The translations under genes and the position numbers were made by a program. A stretch of DNA of 41,866 nt from Streptomyces lycii (GTDB lineage Bacteria > Actinomycetota > Actinomycetes > Streptomycetales > Streptomycetaceae). Positions 17,440-25,811 of this stretch are shown piece by piece (the stretch's first letter is position 1; the number at the start of each line of letters is the position of its first letter). Location: assembly GCF_009735685.1 (NCBI RefSeq), contig NZ_WHPN01000367.1, positions 10,994 to 52,859 of the forward strand. Reading direction: 5' to 3'. The notes below the pieces were generated by a model, which had not been told where the DNA came from, searched no databases, and worked only from the letters and a program-made list of their open reading frames with translations.

Positions 17440-18969
17440 ATGTCCGCACCCGCCGCTGCCCTCAACACCCCTGCCCTCAACGCCTTGCCCCTCAATGCCT
17501 CTGCCTCCGCCGCGCCGACCGCCTCCGCCCGCGCCACGGCCCCCGCGGCCGCCATGACCGGACCCGCCCCGGCAGCACCCGTCCCGGCAGCACCCGCTCC
17601 GGCCGGACCTGTCCCGTCCGGCGCCGCCCCGTCCGGTGTCCCCGCTGCGTGTGACGGGCCGCTGCCCGTGCTCGGCAACGACGTTCTGGTGCCCCTGGCG
17701 GACGGCGGAGAGGTGCCGTACGCGGCCCTCGACTGTGCCGCGAGCGCCCCGGTGCTCCGCCGGGTCTGGGACGATGTCGCCGCCTACGCCCCCTGCTACG
17801 GCAGCGTCCACCGCGGTGCCGGCCACCTCTCGCAGCTCTCCACCCGGATCTACGAGGAGAGCCGCGCCGAGGTGGCGCGCTTCCTCGGCTGCCGGCCCGG
17901 CGACCAGGTCGTCTTCACCCGTTCCACCACCGACTCGCTCAACCTGCTGGCGGCGGCGCTGCCACCCGGCACCCGGGTGTACGTCTTCGAGACCGAGCAC
18001 CATGCCGCACTGCTGCCCTGGCGGAACGCCGACGTGACGTATCTCGACGCGCCGCGGAGCCCGGCGGCGGCCGTCGCCACGCTGGAGCGGGCGCTGTCTG
18101 CGGGCGGGCCCGGCGGCCCGGCCCTGGTGTGCGTCACCGGCGCGTCGAACGTCACGGGCGAACTCTGGCCCGTACGGGAACTGGCGGCGGTCGCGCACGC
18201 GCACGGGGCGCGGATCGTCCTGGACGCGGCCCAGCTCGCGCCGCACCGGCCGGTCGACATCGCGGAGCTGGACGTCGACTGGGCCGCGTTCTCCGGCCAC
18301 AAGCTCTACGCGCCCTTCGGGACCGGGGTGTTGGCCGGCCGCCCGGACTGGCTCCGGGACGCCGAGCCGTATCTCGCGGGCGGCGGTGCCGTCCGCACGG
18401 TCGCCCGGAACACCGGGGGCGGGCTGGACGTGCGGTGGCACACGGGGGAGGCCCGGCACGAGGCGGGCTCGCCCAACGTCATCGGCGCCCACGCCGTCGC
18501 CTCCGCCTGCCGGGCGCTCACCGAGGCCGGGCCCGACCGGCTCGTCGCGCGGGAGGAGCGGCTGACGGCACGGCTCCGGGAGGGGCTGGCCGCGGTGCGC
18601 GGGGTGCGGCAGCTGTCCCTGTTCGGCGACGACGCGCCCAGGGTCGGGGTGGTGTCGTTCGTGGTGGACGGCCTGCACAGCTCGGAGCTGGCGGAGGCGT
18701 TGTCCGCGGAGTACGGGATCGGGGTGCGGGACGGGCTGTTCTGCGCCCATCCGCTGGTGCGGACCCTGCTCGGCGGGGACACCGCCGGGCGGGGCGAGGA
18801 GTGCGGTGCCCCTGCCCCGGCGGACGCCCCGGGCGCCCCGGGCGGCGTGGAACTGCGCGCGGTGCGGGTCAGCTTCGGCGCGGGCACCCCGGAGGAGCAC
18901 ATCGACCGCTTCACCGGCGCGGTCGCCGCCCTGGCCCGCCGGGCCGGCGGGCAGGGGCGCCGCCGGTAG
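17440..18969 (+). CDS. Class V aminotransferase, cysteine desulfurase family
   Basis: A 509-residue PLP enzyme. The first ~70 residues are an Ala/Pro/Ser-rich low-complexity extension, then the catalytic fold. The Schiff-base lysine is K288 in SGHKLYAPFGTG, the cofactor-phosphate region is seen in TRSTTDSLNLL, and C435 in GLFCAHPLVR stands where SufS-type desulfurases carry the sulfur-accepting cysteine. The expected activity is removal of sulfur from cysteine or a related substrate; the physiological substrate is not determined. ATG 17440 has GGGAGA upstream. A SAM-IV riboswitch and a leader ORF in its ~365-base leader point to repression when SAM is plentiful, so I infer a role in organic sulfur acquisition rather than housekeeping Fe-S assembly. 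The Ala-rich N-terminus is odd; internal starts after it are possible. Confidence 0.87.
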   Translation: MSAPAAALNTPALNALPLNASASAAPTASARATAPAAAMTGPAPAAPVPAAPAPAGPVPSGAAPSGVPAACDGPLPVLGNDVLVPLADGGEVPYAALDCAASAPVLRRVWDDVAAYAPCYGSVHRGAGHLSQLSTRIYEESRAEVARFLGCRPGDQVVFTRSTTDSLNLLAAALPPGTRVYVFETEHHAALLPWRNADVTYLDAPRSPAAAVATLERALSAGGPGGPALVCVTGASNVTGELWPVRELAAVAHAHGARIVLDAAQLAPHRPVDIAELDVDWAAFSGHKLYAPFGTGVLAGRPDWLRDAEPYLAGGGAVRTVARNTGGGLDVRWHTGEARHEAGSPNVIGAHAVASACRALTEAGPDRLVAREERLTARLREGLAAVRGVRQLSLFGDDAPRVGVVSFVVDGLHSSELAEALSAEYGIGVRDGLFCAHPLVRTLLGGDTAGRGEECGAPAPADAPGAPGGVELRAVRVSFGAGTPEEHIDRFTGAVAALARRAGGQGRRR

Positions 18970-19702
18970 CGGACGGGGAGGGGCACGACCGGCGGAATGG
19001 GGGTGGCCGGGGTACGGCCGGTGGAATGGGGTGGCCGGGGTACGGCCGGTGGGAAGAGCGCCCCGGGGCACGGCCGATGGGTCGCCCTGTGGCGAGAGAA
19101 GTCCGCGGCGGGGGCGCCCGCGGCGGCACGAGGGCACACGGCGAGAGCGGTCACGCGGCGCGGGCCCCGTGCCGACCCGGCGCCGACCAACCAGGCCCCG
19201 ATCACCCAGGCCCCGATCCCCTCGCATCCCGGCCGCCCCGACCACCCCGACCACCCGGATCACCCCGGTCCTGATCACGCCTGCGCCGACCACCCCGATC
19301 ACCCCGGCGCCGACCACCCTGGCCCCGAACACCCGGCCCTGATCACCCAGGCGTCGAGCACCCCGCGTCGCGCGACCCTGTGGCAGACGATCCGGTGGCG
19401 GACGACCCGGTGCGGCGGGCCCGGGAGCCGATGGCCCCGTTGTCGGGCAAAGGACGTCAAACGACCTGGCGGGGAGCGTCCCGGCGGGGAGCCGCCCGGC
19501 GCAGAGCGTCCCGGCCGCGAGCGGCCTGCGGCGACGGGCGCCGGGGTTCGTGCTGATGTTCATGCTGCTCGTTCATTCGTTCTGCTCGTGCCGCGGGGCC
19601 CCGGGCGGTGGTGTTCGGACCGGCTCGGTCGTCCGCCGGTTGTGCCGTGGACCCGGCCCGGCCCGGCCCGGCCCCGCCCGGCGGCTGCGTCCCTGCTGTC
19701 TC
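18970..19702. other. Gene-free interval with degenerate repeats
   Basis: Over 700 bases without a supported gene between two convergent genes. It holds a ~27-bp direct repeat near 19006-19053 (GGTGGCCGGGGTACGGCCGGTG in two to three versions) and an irregular CACCCCGA/CACCCCGG repeat at about 19230-19340. Long ORFs cross it only because stop codons are rare. Confidence 0.75.
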
Positions 19703-19756
19703 CGCCCCCGGAAGGGCCGGTGCCGCAGCGCCGCGGCACCCGCCTTCCGGGGGCGG
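19703..19756 (-). terminator. Large two-part hairpin terminator of the dehydrogenase gene
   Basis: A perfect 14-bp outer stem (19703-19716 with 19743-19756) encloses a perfect 8-bp inner stem (19720-19727 with 19734-19741). It begins a few bases after the stop codon at 19761 on the minus strand. Confidence 0.85.
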
Positions 19757-19760
19757 CCGC

Positions 19761-20831
19761 TCAGCCCGTCCGGACGCCGCTCTCCGGGAGGTCCAGGTCG
19801 GACAGGTCGAGTACGAGGCGGTAGCGGACGTCGTTGCGCCGGAGACGGTCGAGGGCCTCGTTCACCTGCGCCGACGGGAGCACCTCGACGTCGGCGGTGA
19901 TGCCGTGCCGGGCGCAGAAGTCCAGCATGGCGGCCGTCGCGGGCCTGCCGCCGCTGCCCGCGGAGCTGAGCTTCTTGCGTCCCACGAGCAGGTCGAGGGT
20001 TTCCACGGTGACGGGACCGAGGTGCCCGAGGTGGCTGAGCGTCCCGTCCATGGCGACCAGGCGCAGATAGGGGCCGAGGTCGTGCGGGGCGGAGATGGTG
20101 TCGATGACGATGTCGAACCGGTCGCGGGCGTCAGCCATCTGTTCCGGGTCCGAGGAGACGACGAGCCCGTGGGCGCCGAGACGGTGGGCGTCGCCGGCCT
20201 TGTCCGGTGAGCGGCTGATGACCGACGTCTCGGCGCCGAGCGCCACGGCGAGCTTGACCGCGAGATGGCCCAGCCCGCCCAGCCCGGCCACGGCGACGCG
20301 GGTCCCCGGCCCCGCGCCGAGGGCGTGCAGCGGTTCCCAGACGGTGATCCCGGCACAGAGCAGCGGGGCGGCGGCGGCCGGGTCCAGTCCGGCGGGCAGG
20401 GGATGGGCGAAGCGGTCGCGGACGACGTACTCGCGGGAGTAACCCCCCAGGGTGGTCGATCCGTCGTGCCGGTCGGTGCCGCCGTAGGTCAGGGTCGGGA
20501 AGGTGTGGCAGAAGTTCTCCTGGCCGGCCCGGCACATGGCGCACTCGCCGCACGAGTCGACGATGTTGCCCACCGCCACGGGGTCGCCGACGGCGCAGCG
20601 GGTGACCGCGTGCCCGGTCGCGGTCACCACGCCCGTGAACTCGTGTCCCGGCACCAGCGGCCGGTCTCCTTCGCCGGACCGGGCGCCGACGGCGTGCACA
20701 TCGGTGTGGCAGACACCGCAGTAGTCGACCCGGACCGCGAGGTCGTCGGGGCGCAGATCGCGTCGCTCCAGCGGTGTCCGGCGCAGTGTGGACGACGAGT
20801 CCGCCACCTGCCAGCCAACGGTGCTCCTCAT
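19761..20831 (-). CDS. Zinc-dependent alcohol dehydrogenase
   Basis: A 356-residue medium-chain dehydrogenase. Catalytic zinc ligands are C41 (CGVCHTD) and H63-E64 (GHE); structural zinc cysteines are C94, C97, C100 and C108 (CGECAMCRAGQENFC). The nucleotide-binding loop is GLGGLGH. The overall pattern resembles the YahK/cinnamyl-alcohol-type NADP-dependent aldehyde reductases. ATG 20831 has GGAGG six bases upstream. It is divergent from a TetR-family gene, and two operator-like repeats fill the 92-base gap, so it is probably induced by the TetR ligand, perhaps an aldehyde or alcohol. Substrate unknown. Confidence 0.92.
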   Translation of the reverse strand: MRSTVGWQVADSSSTLRRTPLERRDLRPDDLAVRVDYCGVCHTDVHAVGARSGEGDRPLVPGHEFTGVVTATGHAVTRCAVGDPVAVGNIVDSCGECAMCRAGQENFCHTFPTLTYGGTDRHDGSTTLGGYSREYVVRDRFAHPLPAGLDPAAAAPLLCAGITVWEPLHALGAGPGTRVAVAGLGGLGHLAVKLAVALGAETSVISRSPDKAGDAHRLGAHGLVVSSDPEQMADARDRFDIVIDTISAPHDLGPYLRLVAMDGTLSHLGHLGPVTVETLDLLVGRKKLSSAGSGGRPATAAMLDFCARHGITADVEVLPSAQVNEALDRLRRNDVRYRLVLDLSDLDLPESGVRTG

Positions 20832-20841
20832 GGCGCCTCCC

Positions 20842-20863
20842 ATAGACAGACTGTTCGGTCTAT
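20842..20863. promoter_or_regulatory. Operator-like inverted repeat 1 (TetR family)
   Basis: ATAGAC at 20842-20847 and GTCTAT at 20858-20863 are perfect arms of a 22-bp imperfect palindrome immediately upstream of the dehydrogenase gene. It shares ACTGTTCNGTCT with the second site at 20893-20911. Confidence 0.6.
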
Positions 20864-20892
20864 TACCGTAGCCGCTTCCGGCCGTAAAACAA

Positions 20893-20911
20893 ACCAACTG
20901 TTCTGTCTGGT
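20893..20911. promoter_or_regulatory. Operator-like inverted repeat 2 (TetR family)
   Basis: A second copy of the ACTGTTCNGTCT core with ACCA/TGGT ends lies 12 bases before the TetR start codon. Two related sites in a divergent TetR promoter suggest autoregulation together with control of the dehydrogenase. Confidence 0.55.
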
Positions 20912-20923
20912 AATCTGCCGGGC

Positions 20924-21517
20924 ATGGCCGATCAGCCCCTGACCGCGCGTGGAGCCGCGACGTACCAGCGCATCCTCGAAGTGGCGACGCGGGAATTCGC
21001 CGAGTACGGGATCGCCGGGGCGCGCGTCGAGCGGATCGTGGCTGCGGCGCGCACGAACAAGGCGCAGCTCTACGCCTACTTCGGCAGCAAGGAAGGGCTC
21101 TTCGACGCGATCTTCTTCGGCTCGCTGGAGCGCATCGTGAATGTCGTCCCGATCGACGCCGCCGACCTCGCCGACTGGGCCGTACGCCTCTACGACGAGT
21201 ATCTCCGCCGCCCCGACCTCATCCGGCTGGCCACCTGGGCGCGCCTGGAGCGGCGTCCGGCCGGCCACCTGGTGGACGATCCCGACCGGCTCGAGGACCG
21301 GAAACTGCGCGCCATCGCCGAGGCCCAGGCCGCGGGTTCGGTGCGCGAGGGGGACCCGTTCGACCTCATGGCCGTGGTGATCGCCATGTCGATGGCGTGG
21401 TCACCGGTCAGCAACGTTTACGCGGCGACGGCGGAGGAACCCCCCGAACTGCACGACCGGCGCCGCACCCTGCTCCGCGAGAGCGTCCGCCGCGCCATGG
21501 CGCCCGGCCCCGCCTAG
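20924..21517 (+). CDS. TetR family transcriptional regulator
   Basis: A 197-residue repressor-type protein. The N-terminal helix-turn-helix spans about residues 12-58, with IAGARVERIVAAARTNKAQLYAYFGSKEGLFDAIF typical of the family (quoted pieces: VERIVAAARTNKAQLYAYF). The C-terminal helical domain is of the TetR_C type and would bind an unknown ligand. ATG 20924 closely follows operator-like repeat 2, so the message is short-leadered or leaderless. It is divergent from the alcohol dehydrogenase and probably represses it and itself. Confidence 0.92.
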   Translation: MADQPLTARGAATYQRILEVATREFAEYGIAGARVERIVAAARTNKAQLYAYFGSKEGLFDAIFFGSLERIVNVVPIDAADLADWAVRLYDEYLRRPDLIRLATWARLERRPAGHLVDDPDRLEDRKLRAIAEAQAAGSVREGDPFDLMAVVIAMSMAWSPVSNVYAATAEEPPELHDRRRTLLRESVRRAMAPGPA

Positions 21518-21795
21518 GGACTCGCGCACGCGCCGTCCGGGGCCGCTTCCGTCCTCCGGCGGCACGGGGGCCGGGAAGCCCGCACAGCTGCCGGTGCCGG
21601 GAACGTGCGGGCGGGGCACGTCGAACCGCTCACGGAATCCCGCCACCCGCCAGGGGGCACCCCGCCTCGCACTCCGGACCGGGGAGCGGCGGCGCGATCC
21701 GCGCTCACCGCCCGCAGTCCGCAGCTCACCGCCCGCCGGGCTCGCCCGCCGGCCGACTGCTTGACGCGGACGAACGGCCGGCCGGCCGGAGCCGG

Positions 21796-22077
21796 CTAGG
21801 CGTCGAGCCCGATCGCGAAGGCCGCCTCCAGGTCGTGCTGCGAGTACGTCCGGAAGGCCACGTGCGTGTCCGTGCCCTCCACGCCGGGGATCTTGCTGAT
21901 CCGGCCCGGGATCACATCGGCGAGGTCGTCGTGGCGCGCGACCCGGACCATCGCGACCAGGTCGTAGGTGCCCGTGACGGAGTAGACCTCGCTGACGCTG
22001 TCCAGCGCCGCGATCGTCTCGGCGATCTCGGGAATCCGGTCGACGCTGGTCTTGATGAGCACGATCGCGGTGATCAC
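21796..22077 (-). CDS. Lone Lrp/AsnC ligand-binding (RAM) domain protein
   Basis: A 93-residue protein consisting of only the C-terminal AsnC/Lrp amino-acid-binding domain: MITAIVLIKT, a central VYSVTGTYDLVAMVRV strand and the EGTDTHVAF segment are characteristic. There is no helix-turn-helix, so it cannot bind DNA by the usual Lrp mechanism; it may form ligand-binding oligomers or modulate full-length Lrp proteins. The GTG start at 22077 has GGGAG about ten bases upstream. Such stand-alone RAM proteins are widespread in actinobacteria. Confidence 0.88.
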   Translation of the reverse strand: MITAIVLIKTSVDRIPEIAETIAALDSVSEVYSVTGTYDLVAMVRVARHDDLADVIPGRISKIPGVEGTDTHVAFRTYSQHDLEAAFAIGLDA

Positions 22078-22301
22078 GGCTGGCTGTCTCCCTCGGTCGC
22101 CTGGCTGCGCCCCCTCACTCTAGCCCCCGTCGCCGCGGTGCGAGCGGGGCCCGGAGCCGTCCGGCCGCCGCCCGGGGGCGCCCCCGGAGGCCACGCCCGG
22201 GGGCGGTCAGGCCGTAGGGTTGCGGTGAGGACGACGAGCACACCCGCAGTTCGACGGCGCACAGCGGACCCAGCGATATCGCGGAAGACGAGGACGACAC
22301 G

Positions 22302-22541
22302 ATGGGCGTTCCCCAGCCGACGGCCGAGACCCGGTGGCGCTGCACCCTGTGCGGCAATCTGACCCGGTTCGACGTGACCCGCTCCACCAGGGCGGTGGAG
22401 TACGTCCATCTGGACCTGGCGGGCGAGCCGAAGGTCGAGGAGCGGGACGTGCTCAGCGAGAGCATCGAGTCGGTGCGCTGCCGCTGGTGCAACGCGGTGG
22501 ACCAGATCGAACTGGTGGACCGCCCCGGCGCGAGCGCCTGA
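22302..22541 (+). CDS. Small zinc-ribbon protein
   Basis: A 79-residue protein with two CXXC pairs, CTLC near residue 14 and CRWC near residue 61, spaced as in a zinc ribbon. No other domain is present. ATG 22302 has a modest AGGA site, and a -10-like TAGGGT is at 22215-22220. It sits 18 bases upstream of the NYN-nuclease gene and is probably co-transcribed, so it may be a nucleic-acid-binding partner. I do not recognise a functional name. Confidence 0.8.
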   Translation: MGVPQPTAETRWRCTLCGNLTRFDVTRSTRAVEYVHLDLAGEPKVEERDVLSESIESVRCRWCNAVDQIELVDRPGASA

Positions 22542-22559
22542 GAGACGGAGCGCTGACAG

Positions 22560-23939
22560 GTGGTGGAGCCGACGGGTGACGGCGTCGGGGGAGCGGGCGG
22601 GTCCGCGGGCGCGGACGAGTCCGCCGCCGACGACGTGCTCGACCGTCCGCTGCCGGAGGGGGTCCGGCGCCGGGTCGTCGCGCTGGTCGCCGACGCCTTC
22701 GGCGGGCTGACGGTCGCCGAGCTGCCGCCGCAGTTGCGGCAGTACGCCCGGTTCACGCCGTCCCGCCGCGCCCGCTTCGCCGGGAACGCCATGGCAGCAG
22801 CTCTGGAGAGCCACACCTTCTTCCGGCAGCGCGTCGGCGACCGGCTGCGGGAGGCCGAGCCGGAACTCGCCGCGGCCGTGGAGAGCGGCACGGTCCCCGC
22901 AGCCGCCAACCCGGTGGACGTGGCCGCCGTCGCGTACGTCCTGCGCCCGGCCGGCTGGGCCAAGCTGGTCGCCGCCGCCGGGGAGGAGGCCCAGCGCGTC
23001 CGGGCGGAGCAGGCCGACGAGGAGGCCGCGCGCGAGGTCCGCACGCTCCGCGAGGAGCTGGCCGAGGCCCGGGCCACCGCGCGCCGGGAGGCCGAGCGGG
23101 CCCGCGCCGAACTGGAGGCCTCCCGCAAGGAGTCCGACGTCCTGCAGCGCAAGCTGCGCAGCGCGGTGAGCGACATACGCCGCGGTGAGGCCGCGCTGCG
23201 CAAGTCCGCGGCCGAGCTGGAGTCCGTACGGAACCACGCGGCGCAGGAGAAGGCCACCGCCGACAGCGAGGCCCGGCGGCTCAAGGCGCGGCTCGCGGAG
23301 GCCGAGTCGGCGCTGGAGGCGAGCCGGCGTGCCGTGCGCGAGGGCCGCAGCGTCGAGGACATGCGGCTGCGGCTGCTGCTGGACACGGTGCTGGACGCGG
23401 CACAGGGGCTGCGCCGCGAGCTGGCGCTGCCGCCCGCCTCCTCGCACCCGGCCGACTCGGTCGACGCGGTCGAGCCGGGCCGGATGACACCGAAGGACAT
23501 CGCGACCCGGGCGCTGTCGGAGACCGATCCCGCACTGCTGGACCAGCTGCTGGCGCTGCCTCAGGCGCATCTGGTGGTGGACGGGTACAACGTCACCAAG
23601 ACCGGCTATCCGACGATGCCGCTGGAGAAGCAGCGGCTGCGGCTGCTGGGCGGGCTGGCGGTGCTGGCCGCGCAGACCGGGGCCGAGATGACCTGTGTCT
23701 TCGACGGCGCCGAGCTGGCCGCCCCGGTGCTGCTGGCGCCGCCGCGCGGTGTGCGGGTGCTGTTCAGCAAGCCGGGACAGACGGCGGACGAACTGATCCG
23801 GCGTCTGGTACGGGCCGAACCGCCGGGCCGCCCCGTGGTGGTGGTCTCCGCGGACCGGGAGGTAGCGGACGGTGTGGCACGGGCCGGTGCGCGGCCGGTG
23901 GCGTCCACGCTGCTGCTGAAGCGGCTCTCCCGCACCTGA
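22560..23939 (+). CDS. NYN (YacP-like) domain putative RNase with coiled coil
   Basis: A 459-residue protein. Residues ~1-150 are an actinobacterial N-terminal domain, residues ~150-265 form a long Arg/Glu/Ala coiled coil (many RE/EA heptads), and residues ~335-455 are a PIN-like NYN nuclease domain. Acidic active-site positions are seen in VVDGYNVTKTGYP, CVFDGAEL, QTADELIRRL and VVSADREVAD. YacP-family NYN proteins such as Rae1 are ribosome-associated endoribonucleases, so an RNA-processing role is likely. GTG 22560 is used, with GGAG upstream; the next codon is also GTG. It follows the zinc-ribbon gene closely. Confidence 0.88.
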   Translation: MVEPTGDGVGGAGGSAGADESAADDVLDRPLPEGVRRRVVALVADAFGGLTVAELPPQLRQYARFTPSRRARFAGNAMAAALESHTFFRQRVGDRLREAEPELAAAVESGTVPAAANPVDVAAVAYVLRPAGWAKLVAAAGEEAQRVRAEQADEEAAREVRTLREELAEARATARREAERARAELEASRKESDVLQRKLRSAVSDIRRGEAALRKSAAELESVRNHAAQEKATADSEARRLKARLAEAESALEASRRAVREGRSVEDMRLRLLLDTVLDAAQGLRRELALPPASSHPADSVDAVEPGRMTPKDIATRALSETDPALLDQLLALPQAHLVVDGYNVTKTGYPTMPLEKQRLRLLGGLAVLAAQTGAEMTCVFDGAELAAPVLLAPPRGVRVLFSKPGQTADELIRRLVRAEPPGRPVVVVSADREVADGVARAGARPVASTLLLKRLSRT

Positions 23940-24638
23940 CGTCCCGCCGGGGCGGAAGCGGGGCGCCCGCGTCCGGTGGGGTGGTGTGTCCTGTCCTGTC
24001 CGTTGCCGTGCGCGACTGCCGCGCCGCGCCGTGCCGCGCGCGCGAGTTCCGGGCACGTGCGCGAGTTCTGTGCCGCACGTGCGAGTTCTGTGCCGGGTGT
24101 GCGTCCGCGGTGGCCCGAGCCGGTGTGCGTCCGGCAGTGTGCGTACGGGCCGTGTGCGTACGCGTCCGGAACCGTCTCTTCCGTGTCCTCCGTGCCGTCC
24201 GTGGTGTCCGTGTCGTCTGTTCCTCTGTGCTCTCCGTGCCGTCCGGGTGTCGGTGGTTCCGTGTCCGGTGCGTGGTGTATGTCCGCATCCGCCGCCGTTG
24301 ACGGGCGAGTTCGCGAGGTCCTGACTCTCCGTTCGTTCACCCGGTTGGGGCGTTTGAACTCAGCGGAGTGTCAGATGTCCGTCACTCCCTGTGTGATATT
24401 GGTAAAGAAAACATGTCCGACAGAAGTTTTTACTCATGGGGATTTGAACCGATCACAAGAAGGTCACTAAGGTCAGGCTCCGAACCTTCGCGCGGTTGAT
24501 CATCCATCCGGGATATCCGCGAAGGAACCGCCGAGTCCGCGGCGCACGGCCTGTTTGACGGGGGAGCCGAGGCTGCGGAGCCGGGGCCTCATACCCCCAC
24601 TCCCGGTAGGCGGCTGGAGGAAGAAGGAGCTCGCCTTC
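23940..24638. other. Long intergenic region with degenerate repeats, AT-rich patch and structured leader
   Basis: No gene is supported in these 699 bases. 23990-24300 contains degenerate GCGAGTTC(C/T)G and TCCGTG repeats. 24391-24450 is markedly AT-rich for this genome and is the likely promoter zone. 24470-24630 is the structured leader described separately. Confidence 0.75.
24470..24630 (+). ncRNA. Candidate c-di-AMP (ydaO-type) riboswitch leader
   Basis: The 5' leader of the first NlpC/P60 gene contains an 8-bp hairpin (24485-24492 with 24518-24525), then GGAACCGCCGAGTCCGC, a GGGGGAGCC segment, a paired GGGG...CCCC arm and the ending CCCGGTAGGCGGCTGGAGG. The last part resembles the conserved ydaO 3' element (ACCTCGTAAGCG in Bacillus). 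In Streptomyces this class is known to control cell-wall hydrolase genes, which fits the downstream gene. The match is partial by eye. Confidence 0.6.
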
Positions 24639-25661
24639 GTGGCGTCCCACCGTCGACCCAAGCAGCCCAGCCGCACGCGCGTGAGCGTGCTCACCGCCAC
24701 CGCTGCTGCAGCCGTCGCTCTCACGTCCCAGGCCGCGCAGGCCGACCCGAAGCCTTCCAAGACGGAAGTGAAGGCGAAGGTCGACAAGCTGTACGAAGAG
24801 GCCGAGGTCGCCACCGAGAACTACAACGGGGCGAAGGAGAAGCAGGACAAGCTGGAGGAAGAGGTCTCCGACCTCCAGGACAAGGTCGCCCGCGGTCAGG
24901 AAGACCTCAACGAGCTGCGCAACGGCCTCGGTTCGATGGCCACCGCCCAGTACCGTTCCGGCGGCATCGACCCGTCCGTGCAGCTGCTGCTCTCCTCCGA
25001 CCCGGACTCCTACCTCGAGCGCGCCTCGACACTCGACCAGCTGAGCGGCAAGCAGGCCGACGCCCTGGGCGAGATCGCCGAGAAGCAGCGCACACTCCAG
25101 CAGCAGCGTGCCGAGGCGAAGACGAAACTCGAGGACCTCGCCGAGACCCGTGAGGCGCTGGGCGACAAGAAGAAGGAAATCCAGGGCAAGCTCTCCAAGG
25201 CCCGGGACCTGCTCAACACCCTGACGGCGGAGGAGCGCGCCGAACTCGCCGCCAAGGAGGAGCGCGCCAACCGGGACAACGGCCGGGTGGATCTCGGCGG
25301 CGACGTCCCCGAGTCGCAGCGCGCCGGAGCGGCGCTGGCCGCCGCCCAGGCGAAGATCGGCGCGCCGTACGTCTGGGGCGCGACCGGGCCCAGCTCCTTC
25401 GACTGCTCGGGCCTCACCTCGTGGGCCTACGCGCAGGCGGGGGTCAGCCTCGACCGCACCTCGCAGGCGCAGGCGAACAACGGCACCCGGATCGGCCAGA
25501 GCGCGCTCAAGCCCGGTGACCTGGTCTTCTTCTACGGCGACCTGCACCATGTCGGCCTCTACGCCGGCAACGGGCAGATCCTGCACGCCCCGAAGCCCGG
25601 TGCCAACGTGCGCTACGAGTCGATCAACAACATGCCGTTCCAGTTCGGCGTCCGCGTCTGA
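24639..25661 (+). CDS. NlpC/P60 family peptidoglycan hydrolase
   Basis: A 340-residue secreted endopeptidase that would cut peptide stems of peptidoglycan. It has a signal peptide (basic N-terminus, hydrophobic VLTATAAAAVALTSQAAQA ending near residue 33), a coiled-coil region (about 40-210) like that of CwlO/RipA-type hydrolases, and a C-terminal NlpC/P60 domain from ~225 with catalytic C256 (FDCSG), H304 (HHVG) and H316 (LHAP). GTG 24639 has AAGGAG nine bases upstream. It lies behind a long structured leader that may sense c-di-AMP. The next gene is a paralogue with the same VASHRR start, indicating tandem duplication. Confidence 0.93.
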   Translation: MASHRRPKQPSRTRVSVLTATAAAAVALTSQAAQADPKPSKTEVKAKVDKLYEEAEVATENYNGAKEKQDKLEEEVSDLQDKVARGQEDLNELRNGLGSMATAQYRSGGIDPSVQLLLSSDPDSYLERASTLDQLSGKQADALGEIAEKQRTLQQQRAEAKTKLEDLAETREALGDKKKEIQGKLSKARDLLNTLTAEERAELAAKEERANRDNGRVDLGGDVPESQRAGAALAAAQAKIGAPYVWGATGPSSFDCSGLTSWAYAQAGVSLDRTSQAQANNGTRIGQSALKPGDLVFFYGDLHHVGLYAGNGQILHAPKPGANVRYESINNMPFQFGVRV

Positions 25662-25750
25662 CGCGACCCGACGGGGGTGCCGGGCCCGACCGCCCGGCGC
25701 CCCGGCGGAAGCGCCCGTTCGAGCGAATCAGGGCGACCGCGCCCACCCGT

Positions 25751-25786
25751 ACGCCCCGCCGGTGACCTGCGTCTTGGGCGGGGCGT
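25751..25786 (+). terminator. Terminator between the two NlpC/P60 genes
   Basis: A perfect 10-bp stem (25751-25760 with 25777-25786) with a 16-base loop separates the duplicated genes, so they are probably expressed independently. Confidence 0.65.
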
Positions 25787-25811
25787 CGGCGTGTGTGCCC
25801 GATGGCGATCT

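Noticed and set aside
18997..19824. Plus-strand ORF of 275 codons after the desulfurase gene
   Set aside because: It is Pro/Asp/His repeat translation that runs into the antisense of the dehydrogenase gene.
24420..24460. tRNA T-arm-like GGTTCAAATCCCC on the minus strand
   Set aside because: The flanking bases do not pair into a T-stem and no acceptor, D or anticodon arm is present.
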